A stretch of DNA of 64,000 nt from Patulibacter sp. SYSU D01012 (GTDB lineage: Bacteria > Actinomycetota > Thermoleophilia > Solirubrobacterales > Solirubrobacteraceae). The DNA is taken from assembly GCF_017916475.1 (NCBI RefSeq), contig NZ_JAFMTB010000001.1, forward strand, positions 1,264,849 to 1,328,848, given 5' to 3'. This document shows positions 15,021-23,131 of this stretch, piece by piece (the stretch's first letter is position 1; each line of letters opens with the position of its first letter). The notes below the pieces were generated by a model. The model did no database searches. It saw only the letters and a list, made by a program, of their open reading frames with translations, and had not been told where the DNA came from. The translations under genes were made by a program, and so were the position numbers.

Positions 15021-16584
15021 GGGTCACCGCCCGCAGCAGCTCGGGGGCGTGGCCGTCCGCCCACGCCGTCGCGCGGTGCAGCCCGAACGCGCACACGCCG
15101 GCCCCGCACGCGACGAGCACGGGCGCGGCGAGCCAGGCTCCCGGATCCCATCCCCGCAGGCCGACGACGAGGCAGGCGATCCCCGGGGCGAGCCCCGCGA
15201 GGGCGCCCACGACCCCGGCGGCGCTGCCGAGCACGCCCCGCGCGCTCATCCCCGGCGACACCCCCATCGCGCTCGACGCGCGCGGCATCGGGGCCCGGAC
15301 GCTCAGCACGGCGCCGGCACCGACGACCGCGAGCAGCACGCCGACGCCGGCTGCGGCCCCGATCGGCGCCCACGCCAGGTCGCCGCCGACGAGCGCGAAG
15401 GCGACGGCAGCCAGGAGGATCGGCGGGACGTTGAGCACGACGAGGGCGAGCGCCCGGCCCCGCAGGTCGGCGCGCAGGGTGGCGGACGACGAGATCTGGG
15501 TCCACAGCGCGGGGCCGTCGAGGCCCAGCCCGTTGAGCTGGACGCCGCCGGCGGCGATGAAGGCCGGCACCGCGGCGGCGAGCGCCAGCGGCCCCGCCGG
15601 GTCGCCCGACGCGGTGAGCGTGAAGTACAGCGGGCCGCCGATGCCGACGGTCCACGACACGAGCCAGTTCGATCGCCGGAGGGGGTCGCGAGCGGTCATG
15701 AGCAGCTCCTTCGCGGCGACGGCCGCGGTGCGGGGATCGGAGACGGGGAGCAGCGCGGCGAGGGCGGCGATCGCGCTGCGCGCCTGGCTGCCGGCGTCCT
15801 CGCCGCCGGCGCGGACGAGGGCCCGGTCGAGCGCGAGGGCCCACGCCGCGAGGATCGCGGCCAGGAAGGCGGCGCCGGCGGCGACGTGCGCGAGCGCGGC
15901 GCCCACGGCGTCCTGGCGCAGGTCCTGCAGCGCGGCGCCGAGCTGGCCGCCCGGCGTCCACCGCAGCACGGCGGCGACGTCCTCGACGGCGCCGCGGCCG
16001 GTCAGCAGCAGCGGCGCGGCGCCGAGCACCACCGCCGCCAGCAGCACGGCGAGGAACGCGAACGCGGCGTCGCGACGGCGGCGCGACGCCGCGCGGCGCG
16101 AGACCACGGTGACGGCGGCGCGGCCCGAGGCCACGCAGAGCGCGGCGAGCAGGATCGCGACGAGGAGCGCGACCGGGGCGCCCGCCGCCGAGCGGACGTG
16201 CCCGCCGCTGAGCCCGAGGACCGCGGCGCTCGTCGCCCACGCGCCGGGGCCGACGAAGCCGCCGAGCAGCATCCCGGGGACGAGATCGCGGCCGCGGACG
16301 GGCAGCAGCGCCAGCGCGGCGGGGTCGAGGGACTCGTCGAGGCCGGCCCCGACGAGCGGCGCGAGCAGCGGGACGAGGATCCAGGCGATCCACAGCCCGG
16401 CGGCGGCGACGACCGCGACGCCCGCGGTGTCCGGGGCCAGCCCGACGAGGACGGCGACGAACGTGCCGGCGGCGGCGGCGATGCCCACGACGAACGCGGT
16501 CGCGGTCGCGGCGACCTTGCGGCCCGGCGTGTCGAGCTGCGCGGCGAGGAGCCGCAGGCGGAGGGCTACGAGGACCCGAGCCAC
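15010..16584 (-). CDS. Multi-spanning ABC-2-like permease of the bacteriocin locus
   Basis: A 524-aa hydrophobic protein with about 12 predicted transmembrane stretches (for example VAATATAFVVGIAAAAGTFV and MARVLVALRLR at the N-terminus) and few charged loops. It overlaps the ATPase gene upstream by 19 bases and the regulator downstream by 11, so it is the membrane partner of that ATPase. In bacteriocin loci such two-component exporters often give self-protection; here that is inference from context. Confidence 0.75.
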   Translation of the reverse strand: MARVLVALRLRLLAAQLDTPGRKVAATATAFVVGIAAAAGTFVAVLVGLAPDTAGVAVVAAAGLWIAWILVPLLAPLVGAGLDESLDPAALALLPVRGRDLVPGMLLGGFVGPGAWATSAAVLGLSGGHVRSAAGAPVALLVAILLAALCVASGRAAVTVVSRRAASRRRRDAAFAFLAVLLAAVVLGAAPLLLTGRGAVEDVAAVLRWTPGGQLGAALQDLRQDAVGAALAHVAAGAAFLAAILAAWALALDRALVRAGGEDAGSQARSAIAALAALLPVSDPRTAAVAAKELLMTARDPLRRSNWLVSWTVGIGGPLYFTLTASGDPAGPLALAAAVPAFIAAGGVQLNGLGLDGPALWTQISSSATLRADLRGRALALVVLNVPPILLAAVAFALVGGDLAWAPIGAAAGVGVLLAVVGAGAVLSVRAPMPRASSAMGVSPGMSARGVLGSAAGVVGALAGLAPGIACLVVGLRGWDPGAWLAAPVLVACGAGVCAFGLHRATAWADGHAPELLRAVTRGA

Positions 16585-17402
16585 GAGAGCTGCTCCCGGA
16601 TCTCCGTCTCCTCGGCGGGGGCGCCGACGTGCCGCACGAACACGTCCTCCAGCGTGCCGTCGCCGAGCACCTCGCCGGCGGGGCCGTCCGCGAGGACCCG
16701 GCCGGCGGCCATGATCGCGACGTGGTCGCAGAGCCGCTCGACCACCTCGACGACGTGGCTCGACAGCACCACGGTGCCCCCGCCGCGGCGGTACTCGTCG
16801 AGGATGCCGCGCAGCACCCGGCTGCTCAGGGGATCGACGCCCTCGAACGGCTCGTCCAGGACGAGCAGCGCGGGGCGGTGCAGCAGCGCGGCGGCCAGCC
16901 CCACTTTCTTGCGCATCCCGTGGCTGTAGTCCTCGACGCGGCGGTCGGCGGCCTCGGCGAGCCCGGTGACCTCGAGCAGCTGCTCGGTGCGCGCCGCTAC
17001 CAGGTCGCGCGGCAGGCGGCGCAGCAGGCCGGTGAACGTCAGCAGGTCGCGGCCGGTCAGCCGCTCGAACGTCGGCAGGCCGTCCGGCAGCACGCCGATG
17101 CGCGCCTTCGCCTCGGCCGGATCCCGCCAGACGTCGGCGCCGGCGACCGCGACGGTCCCGCGATCCGGGCGCAGCAGGCCGCTGACCATCCGCAGCGTGG
17201 TGGTCTTGCCGGCGCCGTTCGCGCCGACGATGCCGTAGAAGGCGCCGCGCGGCACGGCCAGGTCGATCCCGTCGACGGCGGCCTTCGCGCCGAAGCGCTT
17301 CACGAGGCCGTGGATGGCGAGCGCGGGGACGTCGGGAGCGGACGGCTGGGGGGCGGGACGCGCCGCGGGGTCGGGACCCCCCGTCGACGGGGCGGCGGTC
17401 AT
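16566..17402 (-). CDS. ABC transporter ATP-binding protein (ABC-2 type)
   Basis: A 278-aa ATPase with Walker A GANGAGKTT (60-68), signature YSHGMRKKVGLA, Walker B LLVLDEPFEG and H-loop SSHVVEV. The closest general match is to CcmA/NatA-type single-domain ATPases that pair with a separate permease. An ATGA overlap joins it to the gene upstream, and a 19-base overlap joins it to the permease. Confidence 0.92.
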   Translation of the reverse strand: MTAAPSTGGPDPAARPAPQPSAPDVPALAIHGLVKRFGAKAAVDGIDLAVPRGAFYGIVGANGAGKTTTLRMVSGLLRPDRGTVAVAGADVWRDPAEAKARIGVLPDGLPTFERLTGRDLLTFTGLLRRLPRDLVAARTEQLLEVTGLAEAADRRVEDYSHGMRKKVGLAAALLHRPALLVLDEPFEGVDPLSSRVLRGILDEYRRGGGTVVLSSHVVEVVERLCDHVAIMAAGRVLADGPAGEVLGDGTLEDVFVRHVGAPAEETEIREQLSWLGSS

Positions 17403-17785
17403 CCGGCCGCAGGCGCCGTCGCGCGTCGCAGGTCCTCCACGGCCTCCGCCATCGCCCGCTGGTACGGATCGACGCGGTTCTGGAGCGACACCGCGTTCCA
17501 TCCGGGGTCCTCGTCGGCCGTGGCCCGGACGCGGACCCGGCCGGCCCCGACGTCCTCGAGCTCCAGGCGGACCCGGACCGGCAGCCGGCGGCGGCTCCAC
17601 GGCAGGATCACGCCGCCGAGACGGGCGGCGAGCCGGGAGCCGAAGCGCGCCTCGAGCCGCCGGTCGGTCTGGGAGACGACGGTGCCGCCGCGGCGGGCGA
17701 CCGCCTCCAGGAGGGCGGCGCGGGCGGCCTCGGGGCCACCGGACGCCTCCCACTCCGCGTGCTGGGTGAGGTCCCTGGCGCTCAC
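17399..17785 (-). CDS. Small soluble protein, first gene of the bacteriocin export operon
   Basis: A 128-aa predicted alpha/beta protein without signal peptide or membrane segment; no family recognised. The GTG at 17785 is preferred over a TTG 42 bases upstream, which would add a Pro/Gly/Arg stretch. It overlaps the ATPase gene by ATGA, so it belongs to the six-gene transcription unit 17785-11553. A possible role in immunity or regulation is only inferred. Confidence 0.65.
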   Translation of the reverse strand: MSARDLTQHAEWEASGGPEAARAALLEAVARRGGTVVSQTDRRLEARFGSRLAARLGGVILPWSRRRLPVRVRLELEDVGAGRVRVRATADEDPGWNAVSLQNRVDPYQRAMAEAVEDLRRATAPAAG

Positions 17786-17849
17786 GTGCAGGTCCGTACC
17801 CGGGCCCGCGCGCGGGCATGCGGGCAATCCGCGGCGCGGGCGGGGACGG

Positions 17850-18269
17850 TCAGAACTTCGTGACCTTCTCCTTGCTCAGACGGAACCCGCGGCCGTCGCG
17901 GTTGGTGCACGTGAGGGCCGCGGCGAGCATGCGGCACGAGATCCCCTGGGCGCCGTAGCGCGGCTCCCACGTGTCGCCGTAGTCCAGCTGCACGCGCTTG
18001 GTCTTGTAGCCGTGGAAGCGCTTCGCCTCGCCCGTGTAGGACTGGCCGCGGCGGCGCAGGCCGATGTAGCCGTCGGTCCCGGCCGACGCGGGCAGGTACT
18101 TCGCGAAGCACCAGACGCCGGACTTCGGGCCGGAGCCCTTGACCACCCCGCAGGTGATGTTCGAGGTGGGGGAGCGGACGTTGTTCGCCTTCTGCAGCTG
18201 GGCGTGGGCGGCGGCGGCCGGCACGAGGACGGCGGCGGCGGTGGCGAGGGACAGCAGGGGACGGGACAT
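17850..18269 (-). CDS. Secreted DUF6636-like protein
   Basis: A 139-aa protein with a cleavable signal peptide (SLATAAAVLVPAAAAHA). The mature part has four Cys in the pattern SPTSNITC, WCFAK, ISCRM and LTCTN, and ends GRGFRLSKEKV. This matches the SPSGNI-C...C...C-TN-GHGF pattern of DUF6636, common in this group. GATACT lies 6 nt before the ATG, so it is probably leaderless. Function unknown. Confidence 0.75.
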   Translation of the reverse strand: MSRPLLSLATAAAVLVPAAAAHAQLQKANNVRSPTSNITCGVVKGSGPKSGVWCFAKYLPASAGTDGYIGLRRRGQSYTGEAKRFHGYKTKRVQLDYGDTWEPRYGAQGISCRMLAAALTCTNRDGRGFRLSKEKVTKF

Positions 18270-18363
18270 GGCCGGAGTATCCGCCCACCCCGAGCACCCG
18301 TCCAGTCCGCGTGCTCGGTCGGCACGAAGGCGGTACCACTAGGGGGCGGGACACCGTAGACGC

Positions 18364-18513
18364 ATGGCCGACGATCACCGAAAAGCCTCAACTTCCGGCG
18401 TGCGGCGCCGATGGCACGGCATGGAGCGACGCGCCCCGACCGCCGCCACGGACGCCGCGGACGCCGGCGCGTCCCCGGGCGACCGCCCGTCCTTCCGCGG
18501 GGTCGCCGCGTGA
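18364..18513 (+). CDS. Possible 49-aa small protein coupled to the NERD gene
   Basis: An ATG at 18364 opens a 49-codon frame (MADDHRKASTSGVRRRWHG at the start). Its TGA overlaps the GTG of the next gene as GTGA, the same coupling seen in many operons here. No family is recognised and the peptide is polar and basic. It could equally be a translated leader that couples the next gene. Confidence 0.35.
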   Translation: MADDHRKASTSGVRRRWHGMERRAPTAATDAADAGASPGDRPSFRGVAA

Positions 18514-19958
18514 ACGGCCTGGACCCGCTGCCGCTCGTGGCCGGGCACCTGCACGTGCTGGGAGCGCCGGAGGCGTGGGGGGCGTCGCCCTGCCACACCA
18601 GCGCGGCGCTCTGCATCCTGGACGCCGTGCTCTCGCCCGCCTGCCCGCGCGCGACCGTGGAGCGGGCGCTGGAGGGCTACCGGCGGCTGCGCCGGGCCCA
18701 GGGGCAGGATCCGACGCCCGACACGCCGCTCGATCTGGCGGTCACGGTCCACGCGCTCGGCGGCCCGGAGCGCTTCGCGTCGCTGCTCACCGGTCACGGG
18801 GGCGCGCCCGCGCCGACCGACGTCGAACGTGCCGCCGCGGTGTACGGGGTGGCGAAGGCGCTGGCCGAGGAGGGCGTCGCCCGGCCGGGCCGCCTCGCGG
18901 CCGCCGGGCGCGGGGTGCACGAGCACCTGCGACTGCGGTGGCTCGAGGCCGGCGGCGCGCACGGCGCGGCGTCGTGGGAGCTCTTCCTGCTGCTGTGCGG
19001 CGTGACGGACGGCGCGCCCGAGGAGGCGCTCCGCGCGTTCGTCGCCGAGGCGCTCGGCCACGACGGGCCCGACCAGGTGGCCGCCCCGGCCGCGCGCGGC
19101 ATGGTCGACGCCGTCGCGCGAGCCGAGGGCGTCTCGCCCCTCGTGCTCCGGCACGCGATCTGGCGGCGCCAGCACCACCCGCCCGAGGAGCCGCCGCCGG
19201 CGCCGCTGTGGCCGCCCGCCGCCGAGGACGAGACGGCGTCCGGCGACGCGTGGTGGGGGCCGGTCGCGCCCGGTCCGCACCGGAGCGCCGAGACGTCCGG
19301 GCACGAGGCCGCGGACCCCGCAGGCCCCGCGCGCACGGACGGCGGGACGGCCGTCGCCGGCGACGCGCGCGGCGCCACGGTCGGCACCGGGTGGACCGAG
19401 CGGCCGGCCCGCGCCGTGCCCCCGGTCAGCGCCGTTCCCCCGGTGCCGCCGGGCGCCCGGTCCCTCGTCCCCGACGGCGCGGCGGGGAAGCGCGCCGCCG
19501 TCGCCCAGGCGCTCCTGCGCGGGTGCGATCCGACGGTCGTGCGGATCGGGGACCGGCGGGTGGGCGAGGACGTGGCGCACGTCGCGGTCGCCCCGTCCGG
19601 CGTCTGGGTCATCGCGTGCCACCGCGAGCGCGGGCGCGTCGCCGTCGAGGACGCGGGCTCCTCCGGCGCGCGGCTGCGCATCGGCGGGCAGGACCGCTCG
19701 GGCGTCGTCGCCGACCTGACGCGCGCCGTCGGGACGGTGGGGCAGGCGGTGCTGGCCGAGGCGCCGGGCGTCGCCGTGCACGGCGCCCTGTGCCTGCTGG
19801 ACGCGGACCTGCCGCTGTTCGGGACGCTGCACTTCGGCGGCTGCCCGGTGCTGCGTCCGCGCGCCCTGCCTCGACGGCTCAACGAGCGGGGGCCGCTCGA
19901 CGACGGCCGGGCGCGCCGGCTGGCCGCCGCGCTCGCCGACCGGTTCCCGGCGGCGTAG
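18510..19958 (+). CDS. NERD domain-containing protein with N-terminal helical region
   Basis: A 482-aa protein. Residues about 1-215 are helical and unrecognised, about 215-320 are a Pro/Ala/Gly linker, and about 343-465 resemble a NERD (nuclease-related) domain: VRIGDRRVGEDVAHVAVAPSG, GVWVIACH, LRIGGQDRSGVV and HGALCLLDADLPLFGTL. In this domain the expected VIDAK catalytic segment reads VIACHRE, so nuclease activity is uncertain. GTG 18510 is chosen over an in-frame ATG at 18411 because the extension is Arg-rich and the GTGA overlap fits. Confidence 0.7.
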   Translation: MNGLDPLPLVAGHLHVLGAPEAWGASPCHTSAALCILDAVLSPACPRATVERALEGYRRLRRAQGQDPTPDTPLDLAVTVHALGGPERFASLLTGHGGAPAPTDVERAAAVYGVAKALAEEGVARPGRLAAAGRGVHEHLRLRWLEAGGAHGAASWELFLLLCGVTDGAPEEALRAFVAEALGHDGPDQVAAPAARGMVDAVARAEGVSPLVLRHAIWRRQHHPPEEPPPAPLWPPAAEDETASGDAWWGPVAPGPHRSAETSGHEAADPAGPARTDGGTAVAGDARGATVGTGWTERPARAVPPVSAVPPVPPGARSLVPDGAAGKRAAVAQALLRGCDPTVVRIGDRRVGEDVAHVAVAPSGVWVIACHRERGRVAVEDAGSSGARLRIGGQDRSGVVADLTRAVGTVGQAVLAEAPGVAVHGALCLLDADLPLFGTLHFGGCPVLRPRALPRRLNERGPLDDGRARRLAAALADRFPAA

Positions 19959-19963
19959 GCCCG

Positions 19964-20653
19964 TCAGCCGCGGCGGGCGTCCAGCGCCTGCAGGCGGCGC
20001 CCGGCGTCGGTCTCCTCGCCGCAGAGCTCCTCCAGCTCGAGCGCTCGCTCGTACGCACCCCGCGCCTCGGCCACCTCGCCGATCGCCTCGGCCGCACGGC
20101 CGTACCAGCACCAGTTCCAGGCGCCCATCGGCGCCAGCTCGGTGTAGTGGCGCAGGTGGCGGTACGCCTCGGCGCTGCGGCCCAGCTCGAGCAGCGTGTA
20201 GCCGAGCGCGAAGTGCGCCATGCCGTCGCCGGTCTCCAGGCAGTGACGCCAGCGCTCGACGGCCTCCTCGCCCTCGACCTCGGCGGCCATCGCGAAGATC
20301 GAGCGGTTGATGGAGTCGTGGCCCGCGAAGTGCGTCCGGGCGGCGATGACGATCTCGCCGGCGGTCGCGTCCGTCAGGCCCAGCACCGGCGCGTCGAAGC
20401 GCGGCGCGTCCCAGATCGCGGCCACCTCGGGCTCGTTCTCGTCGAAGCCGGGGAAGTCCTCGACCACGAACCCGACGACCCGCCCGTCGGGCTCGTCCGT
20501 CAGGTACGCGAACCGCTCGCTGACGGGCTGCCACAGCTCGTCGGGCTGGTCCTCGGTGACGCGGCCGAACTCCACCGCGCGCAGCCAGTCGAAGTCGGCG
20601 TCGTGGTTGAGGTACAGACGAGGGCGGAGCACCACACCGACAGCGTTGCGCAC
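19964..20653 (-). CDS. TPR-like repeat protein
   Basis: A 229-aa cytoplasmic protein. The N-terminal half (FDWLRAVEFGRVTED, GRVVGFVVEDFPGFDE) looks like a small alpha/beta domain. The C-terminal half has tetratricopeptide-like helices (AHFALGYTLLELGRSAEAYRH, GRAAEAIGEVAEARGAYERAL). GTG start at 20653, with TACGGT about 12 nt upstream. It is convergent with the NERD gene, 5 bases apart. Function unknown. Confidence 0.7.
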   Translation of the reverse strand: MRNAVGVVLRPRLYLNHDADFDWLRAVEFGRVTEDQPDELWQPVSERFAYLTDEPDGRVVGFVVEDFPGFDENEPEVAAIWDAPRFDAPVLGLTDATAGEIVIAARTHFAGHDSINRSIFAMAAEVEGEEAVERWRHCLETGDGMAHFALGYTLLELGRSAEAYRHLRHYTELAPMGAWNWCWYGRAAEAIGEVAEARGAYERALELEELCGEETDAGRRLQALDARRG

Positions 20654-20717
20654 GCGTCGGAGGGCACCGTAACGACGGGCTTTCGGCCGCCTGAACGCGC
20701 GGGCGAGGCGGAGCGAG

Positions 20718-21326
20718 CTAGGCGCCCAGCTCGGCGATCACGCGCGCGAGCTCGTCCAGCGTCCGCCGCCCGCCGTCGCCCAGGTCGTCGCGCCGCGCCT
20801 CGAACGCCGCGAGGAGCGCCCCGTAGTACCAGCGCACGTCCTCGCCGCGGCCGGTGGTGAAGCGCGGCCACAGGTCCTCGCCCAGGCGGCGGTGGTCCGC
20901 GGCGATCGTGCGGGCGTTGTGGAGCTTGTCGGCGAGCGAGACGCGCAGCTCGTCCGGGGCCTTGTGCGCCATCGCGTCCAGGTACGCCTGCTTGCGCTCG
21001 TGCCAGGGCGCCTTCGGGCCCTCGACGGTCGTCGAGTCGCTGTTGGCCAGGACGATCCGGGCGACGTCGTCCCCGAAGCGCGCGGTGATCTCGGCGTGCG
21101 CCGCCATCCCCCCGCCGTCCTCGACGACGTCGTGCAGCAACGCGCCGATCGCCTCGTCCTCCGTCGTCTCCATCTCCAGGACGATCGCCGCGACGGCCAG
21201 CAGGTGCGCGACGTACGGGACGCGGGTGCCCTTGCGCAGCTGGCGGCGGTGGTGGCGCTCGGCGTAGGCGACGGCGTCGGCGAACCGGTCGGTGAGGAGC
21301 GGGGCGTCGGGGCCAGCGTCGGGCAT
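20718..21326 (-). CDS. HD domain phosphohydrolase, RelA/SpoT-hydrolase-like
   Basis: A 202-aa stand-alone HD protein with His41, HD in ALLHDVVED (65-66) and the later Asp in SLADKLHNAR. These segments match the (p)ppGpp hydrolase domain of Rel/SpoT and the small alarmone hydrolases (Mesh1-like). There is no synthetase domain. TAGCCT lies 6 nt before the ATG (leaderless). Alarmone degradation is likely but other nucleotides are possible. Confidence 0.8.
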   Translation of the reverse strand: MPDAGPDAPLLTDRFADAVAYAERHHRRQLRKGTRVPYVAHLLAVAAIVLEMETTEDEAIGALLHDVVEDGGGMAAHAEITARFGDDVARIVLANSDSTTVEGPKAPWHERKQAYLDAMAHKAPDELRVSLADKLHNARTIAADHRRLGEDLWPRFTTGRGEDVRWYYGALLAAFEARRDDLGDGGRRTLDELARVIAELGA

Positions 21327-21395
21327 GCCCGCAGGCTACGGCGCGCGGCACCCGCACCCGGCGGGCCGCCGCCCACCGCGCGCCATACTGACCCG

Positions 21396-22229
21396 GTGCC
21401 CGTCCTGAACACGGCGCTCGACGATCTCGCGGCGGTCCTGCGGCCGGGCGGCGCGCTCGTGCTCAGCGGCGCCGGCCTGTCGACCGAGAGCGGGATCCCC
21501 GACTACCGCGGGCCGGACGGCAAGCGGCGGGTGACGCCGATGCAGTACCGCGACTTCGTGGGCTCGTCCGCGGCGCGGCAGACGTACTGGGCGCGGTCGT
21601 TCGTCGGCTGGCAGAACTTCTCGGCCGCGAAGCCGAACGGCGGCCACGCGGCGGTGGCGCGGCTGCAGGCGGCGGGGTTCGTCGGGCCGGTGATCACGCA
21701 GAACGTGGACGGGCTGCACCAGGAGGCCGGCGCGACCGACGTGACGGAGCTGCACGGCTCGCTCGCGCGCGTCGTCTGCCTGACGTGCGGCGACCGCTCG
21801 AGCCGGTGGGACCTCGAGGCCCGGATGCGGCACGACAACCCCGCGTTCGTCGTCGACAGCGGCGAGATCCGGCCGGACGGCGACGTGTCGCTGAACGCCC
21901 TGGACGTCGCCGACTTCGTCGTGCCGCGGTGCCTGGTGTGCGGCGCGGACACGCTCAAGCCGGACGTCGTCTTCTTCGGCGAGAACGTGCCCAAGCCGCG
22001 CGTGGAGCACTGCTTCGCGCTGACGGACGCCGCCGCGTCGCTCGTCGTCCTGGGCTCGTCGTTGGCCGTCTTCTCGGGGTACCGCTTCGTGCGGCGGGCG
22101 GCGGCGAACGGCACGCCGGTCGCGATCGTGACGCTCAGCCCGACGCGGGGAGACGGCGAGGCGGCCGTCGTGGTGAACGCGCCGCTCGGCGAGACGCTCG
22201 GCGCGCTCGCGCGGCGCCTCGGCGCCTGA
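21396..22229 (+). CDS. cobB: Sir2-family NAD-dependent protein deacylase
   Basis: A 277-aa sirtuin: NAD-binding GAGLSTESGIPDYRG, TQNVDGLHQEAG, catalytic His in ELHGSL, two zinc Cys pairs (CLTCGD and CLVCGA) and FFGENVP. It removes acyl groups from lysines using NAD, and a link to acyl-CoA metabolism enzymes is common. GTG start at 21396 with CATACT 6 nt upstream; this start is divergent from the HD protein gene, 69 bases away. Confidence 0.92.
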   Translation: MPVLNTALDDLAAVLRPGGALVLSGAGLSTESGIPDYRGPDGKRRVTPMQYRDFVGSSAARQTYWARSFVGWQNFSAAKPNGGHAAVARLQAAGFVGPVITQNVDGLHQEAGATDVTELHGSLARVVCLTCGDRSSRWDLEARMRHDNPAFVVDSGEIRPDGDVSLNALDVADFVVPRCLVCGADTLKPDVVFFGENVPKPRVEHCFALTDAAASLVVLGSSLAVFSGYRFVRRAAANGTPVAIVTLSPTRGDGEAAVVVNAPLGETLGALARRLGA

Positions 22230-22345
22230 GGGATCGCGGCGGCGCGTGCGGTGGCGGCCGCGACTTCGTGCCGGTCCTGCGCGGCGCCCCACGGCGGCGG
22301 ACGCCGCGGGCACCGTGAGCGGCCCCGAGCCCCCGGAGTCCCCTC

Positions 22346-23131
22346 GTGCCCCGCCCCGTCCGCTTCCTCGTTCCGTCCGTCCTGCTGGTCCTGCTGCTGG
22401 CCTGCGGCGCCGGTGGTGCCGTGGCCGACGAGTACGTCGCCCTGGGCGACTCCTACTCGAGCGGCACGGGCACCCGACGCTACGTCGACCGGCCCTGCCG
22501 GCGCTCCACGGCCGCCTACCCCGTGCTGGTGGCGGCGGGGCGGCCCGGCACGACGCTGCGGTTCGTCGCCTGCTCCGGAGCCACGATCCCGGACGTCGAG
22601 CGCGACCAGCTCGGCGCGCTCACGCCCGCGACGGGCCTCGTCACGCTGACGATCGGCGGCAACGACGCGGGGTTCACGAGGGTCATCGCCCGCTGCGCGC
22701 TGCCGATGTGGGCGGCGAGGTGTGCGCCGCCGGTCGACCGGGCGCGGCGGTTCATCGCCCGCACGCTGCCCGGGCGCCTCGATGGGCTCCTGCGCGAGAT
22801 CGGCCGTCGGGCGCCGGCCGCGCGGGTGATCGTGCTGGGGTACCCGGGCCTGTTCAACGGAATCGACTGCGGTCCCGCGACGTTCTTCAGCCGCGACGAC
22901 CAGCGGCGGCTGAACCGCACCGCCGAGCTGCTCCGCGACACGCTGCGCGCACGGGCGGCCGCGCACGGGGCGCTGTTCGGCGACGTGATGCCGGCGTTCC
23001 GCGGCCACGCGGTCTGCGACGACGTCGAGTGGCTCAACGGCCTGTCGCACCCGCTCCGGGAGAGCTTCCACCCGAACGCGGCCGGGCACGCCGAGGGGTA
23101 CGCCCCGCTCGTGCGCGCGCTGGCGGGCTAG
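22346..23131 (+). CDS. Secreted SGNH/GDSL-type lipase or esterase
   Basis: A 261-aa protein with signal peptide (FLVPSVLLVLLLACGAGG). Block I GDSYSSG (Ser36), block III GGND and the C-terminal catalytic pair in SFHPNAAGH are intact. Six or more Cys suggest disulfides, as in Streptomyces secreted SGNH lipases. GTG start. Its last 4 bases overlap the convergent CAP protein gene. Confidence 0.9.
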   Translation: MPRPVRFLVPSVLLVLLLACGAGGAVADEYVALGDSYSSGTGTRRYVDRPCRRSTAAYPVLVAAGRPGTTLRFVACSGATIPDVERDQLGALTPATGLVTLTIGGNDAGFTRVIARCALPMWAARCAPPVDRARRFIARTLPGRLDGLLREIGRRAPAARVIVLGYPGLFNGIDCGPATFFSRDDQRRLNRTAELLRDTLRARAAAHGALFGDVMPAFRGHAVCDDVEWLNGLSHPLRESFHPNAAGHAEGYAPLVRALAG

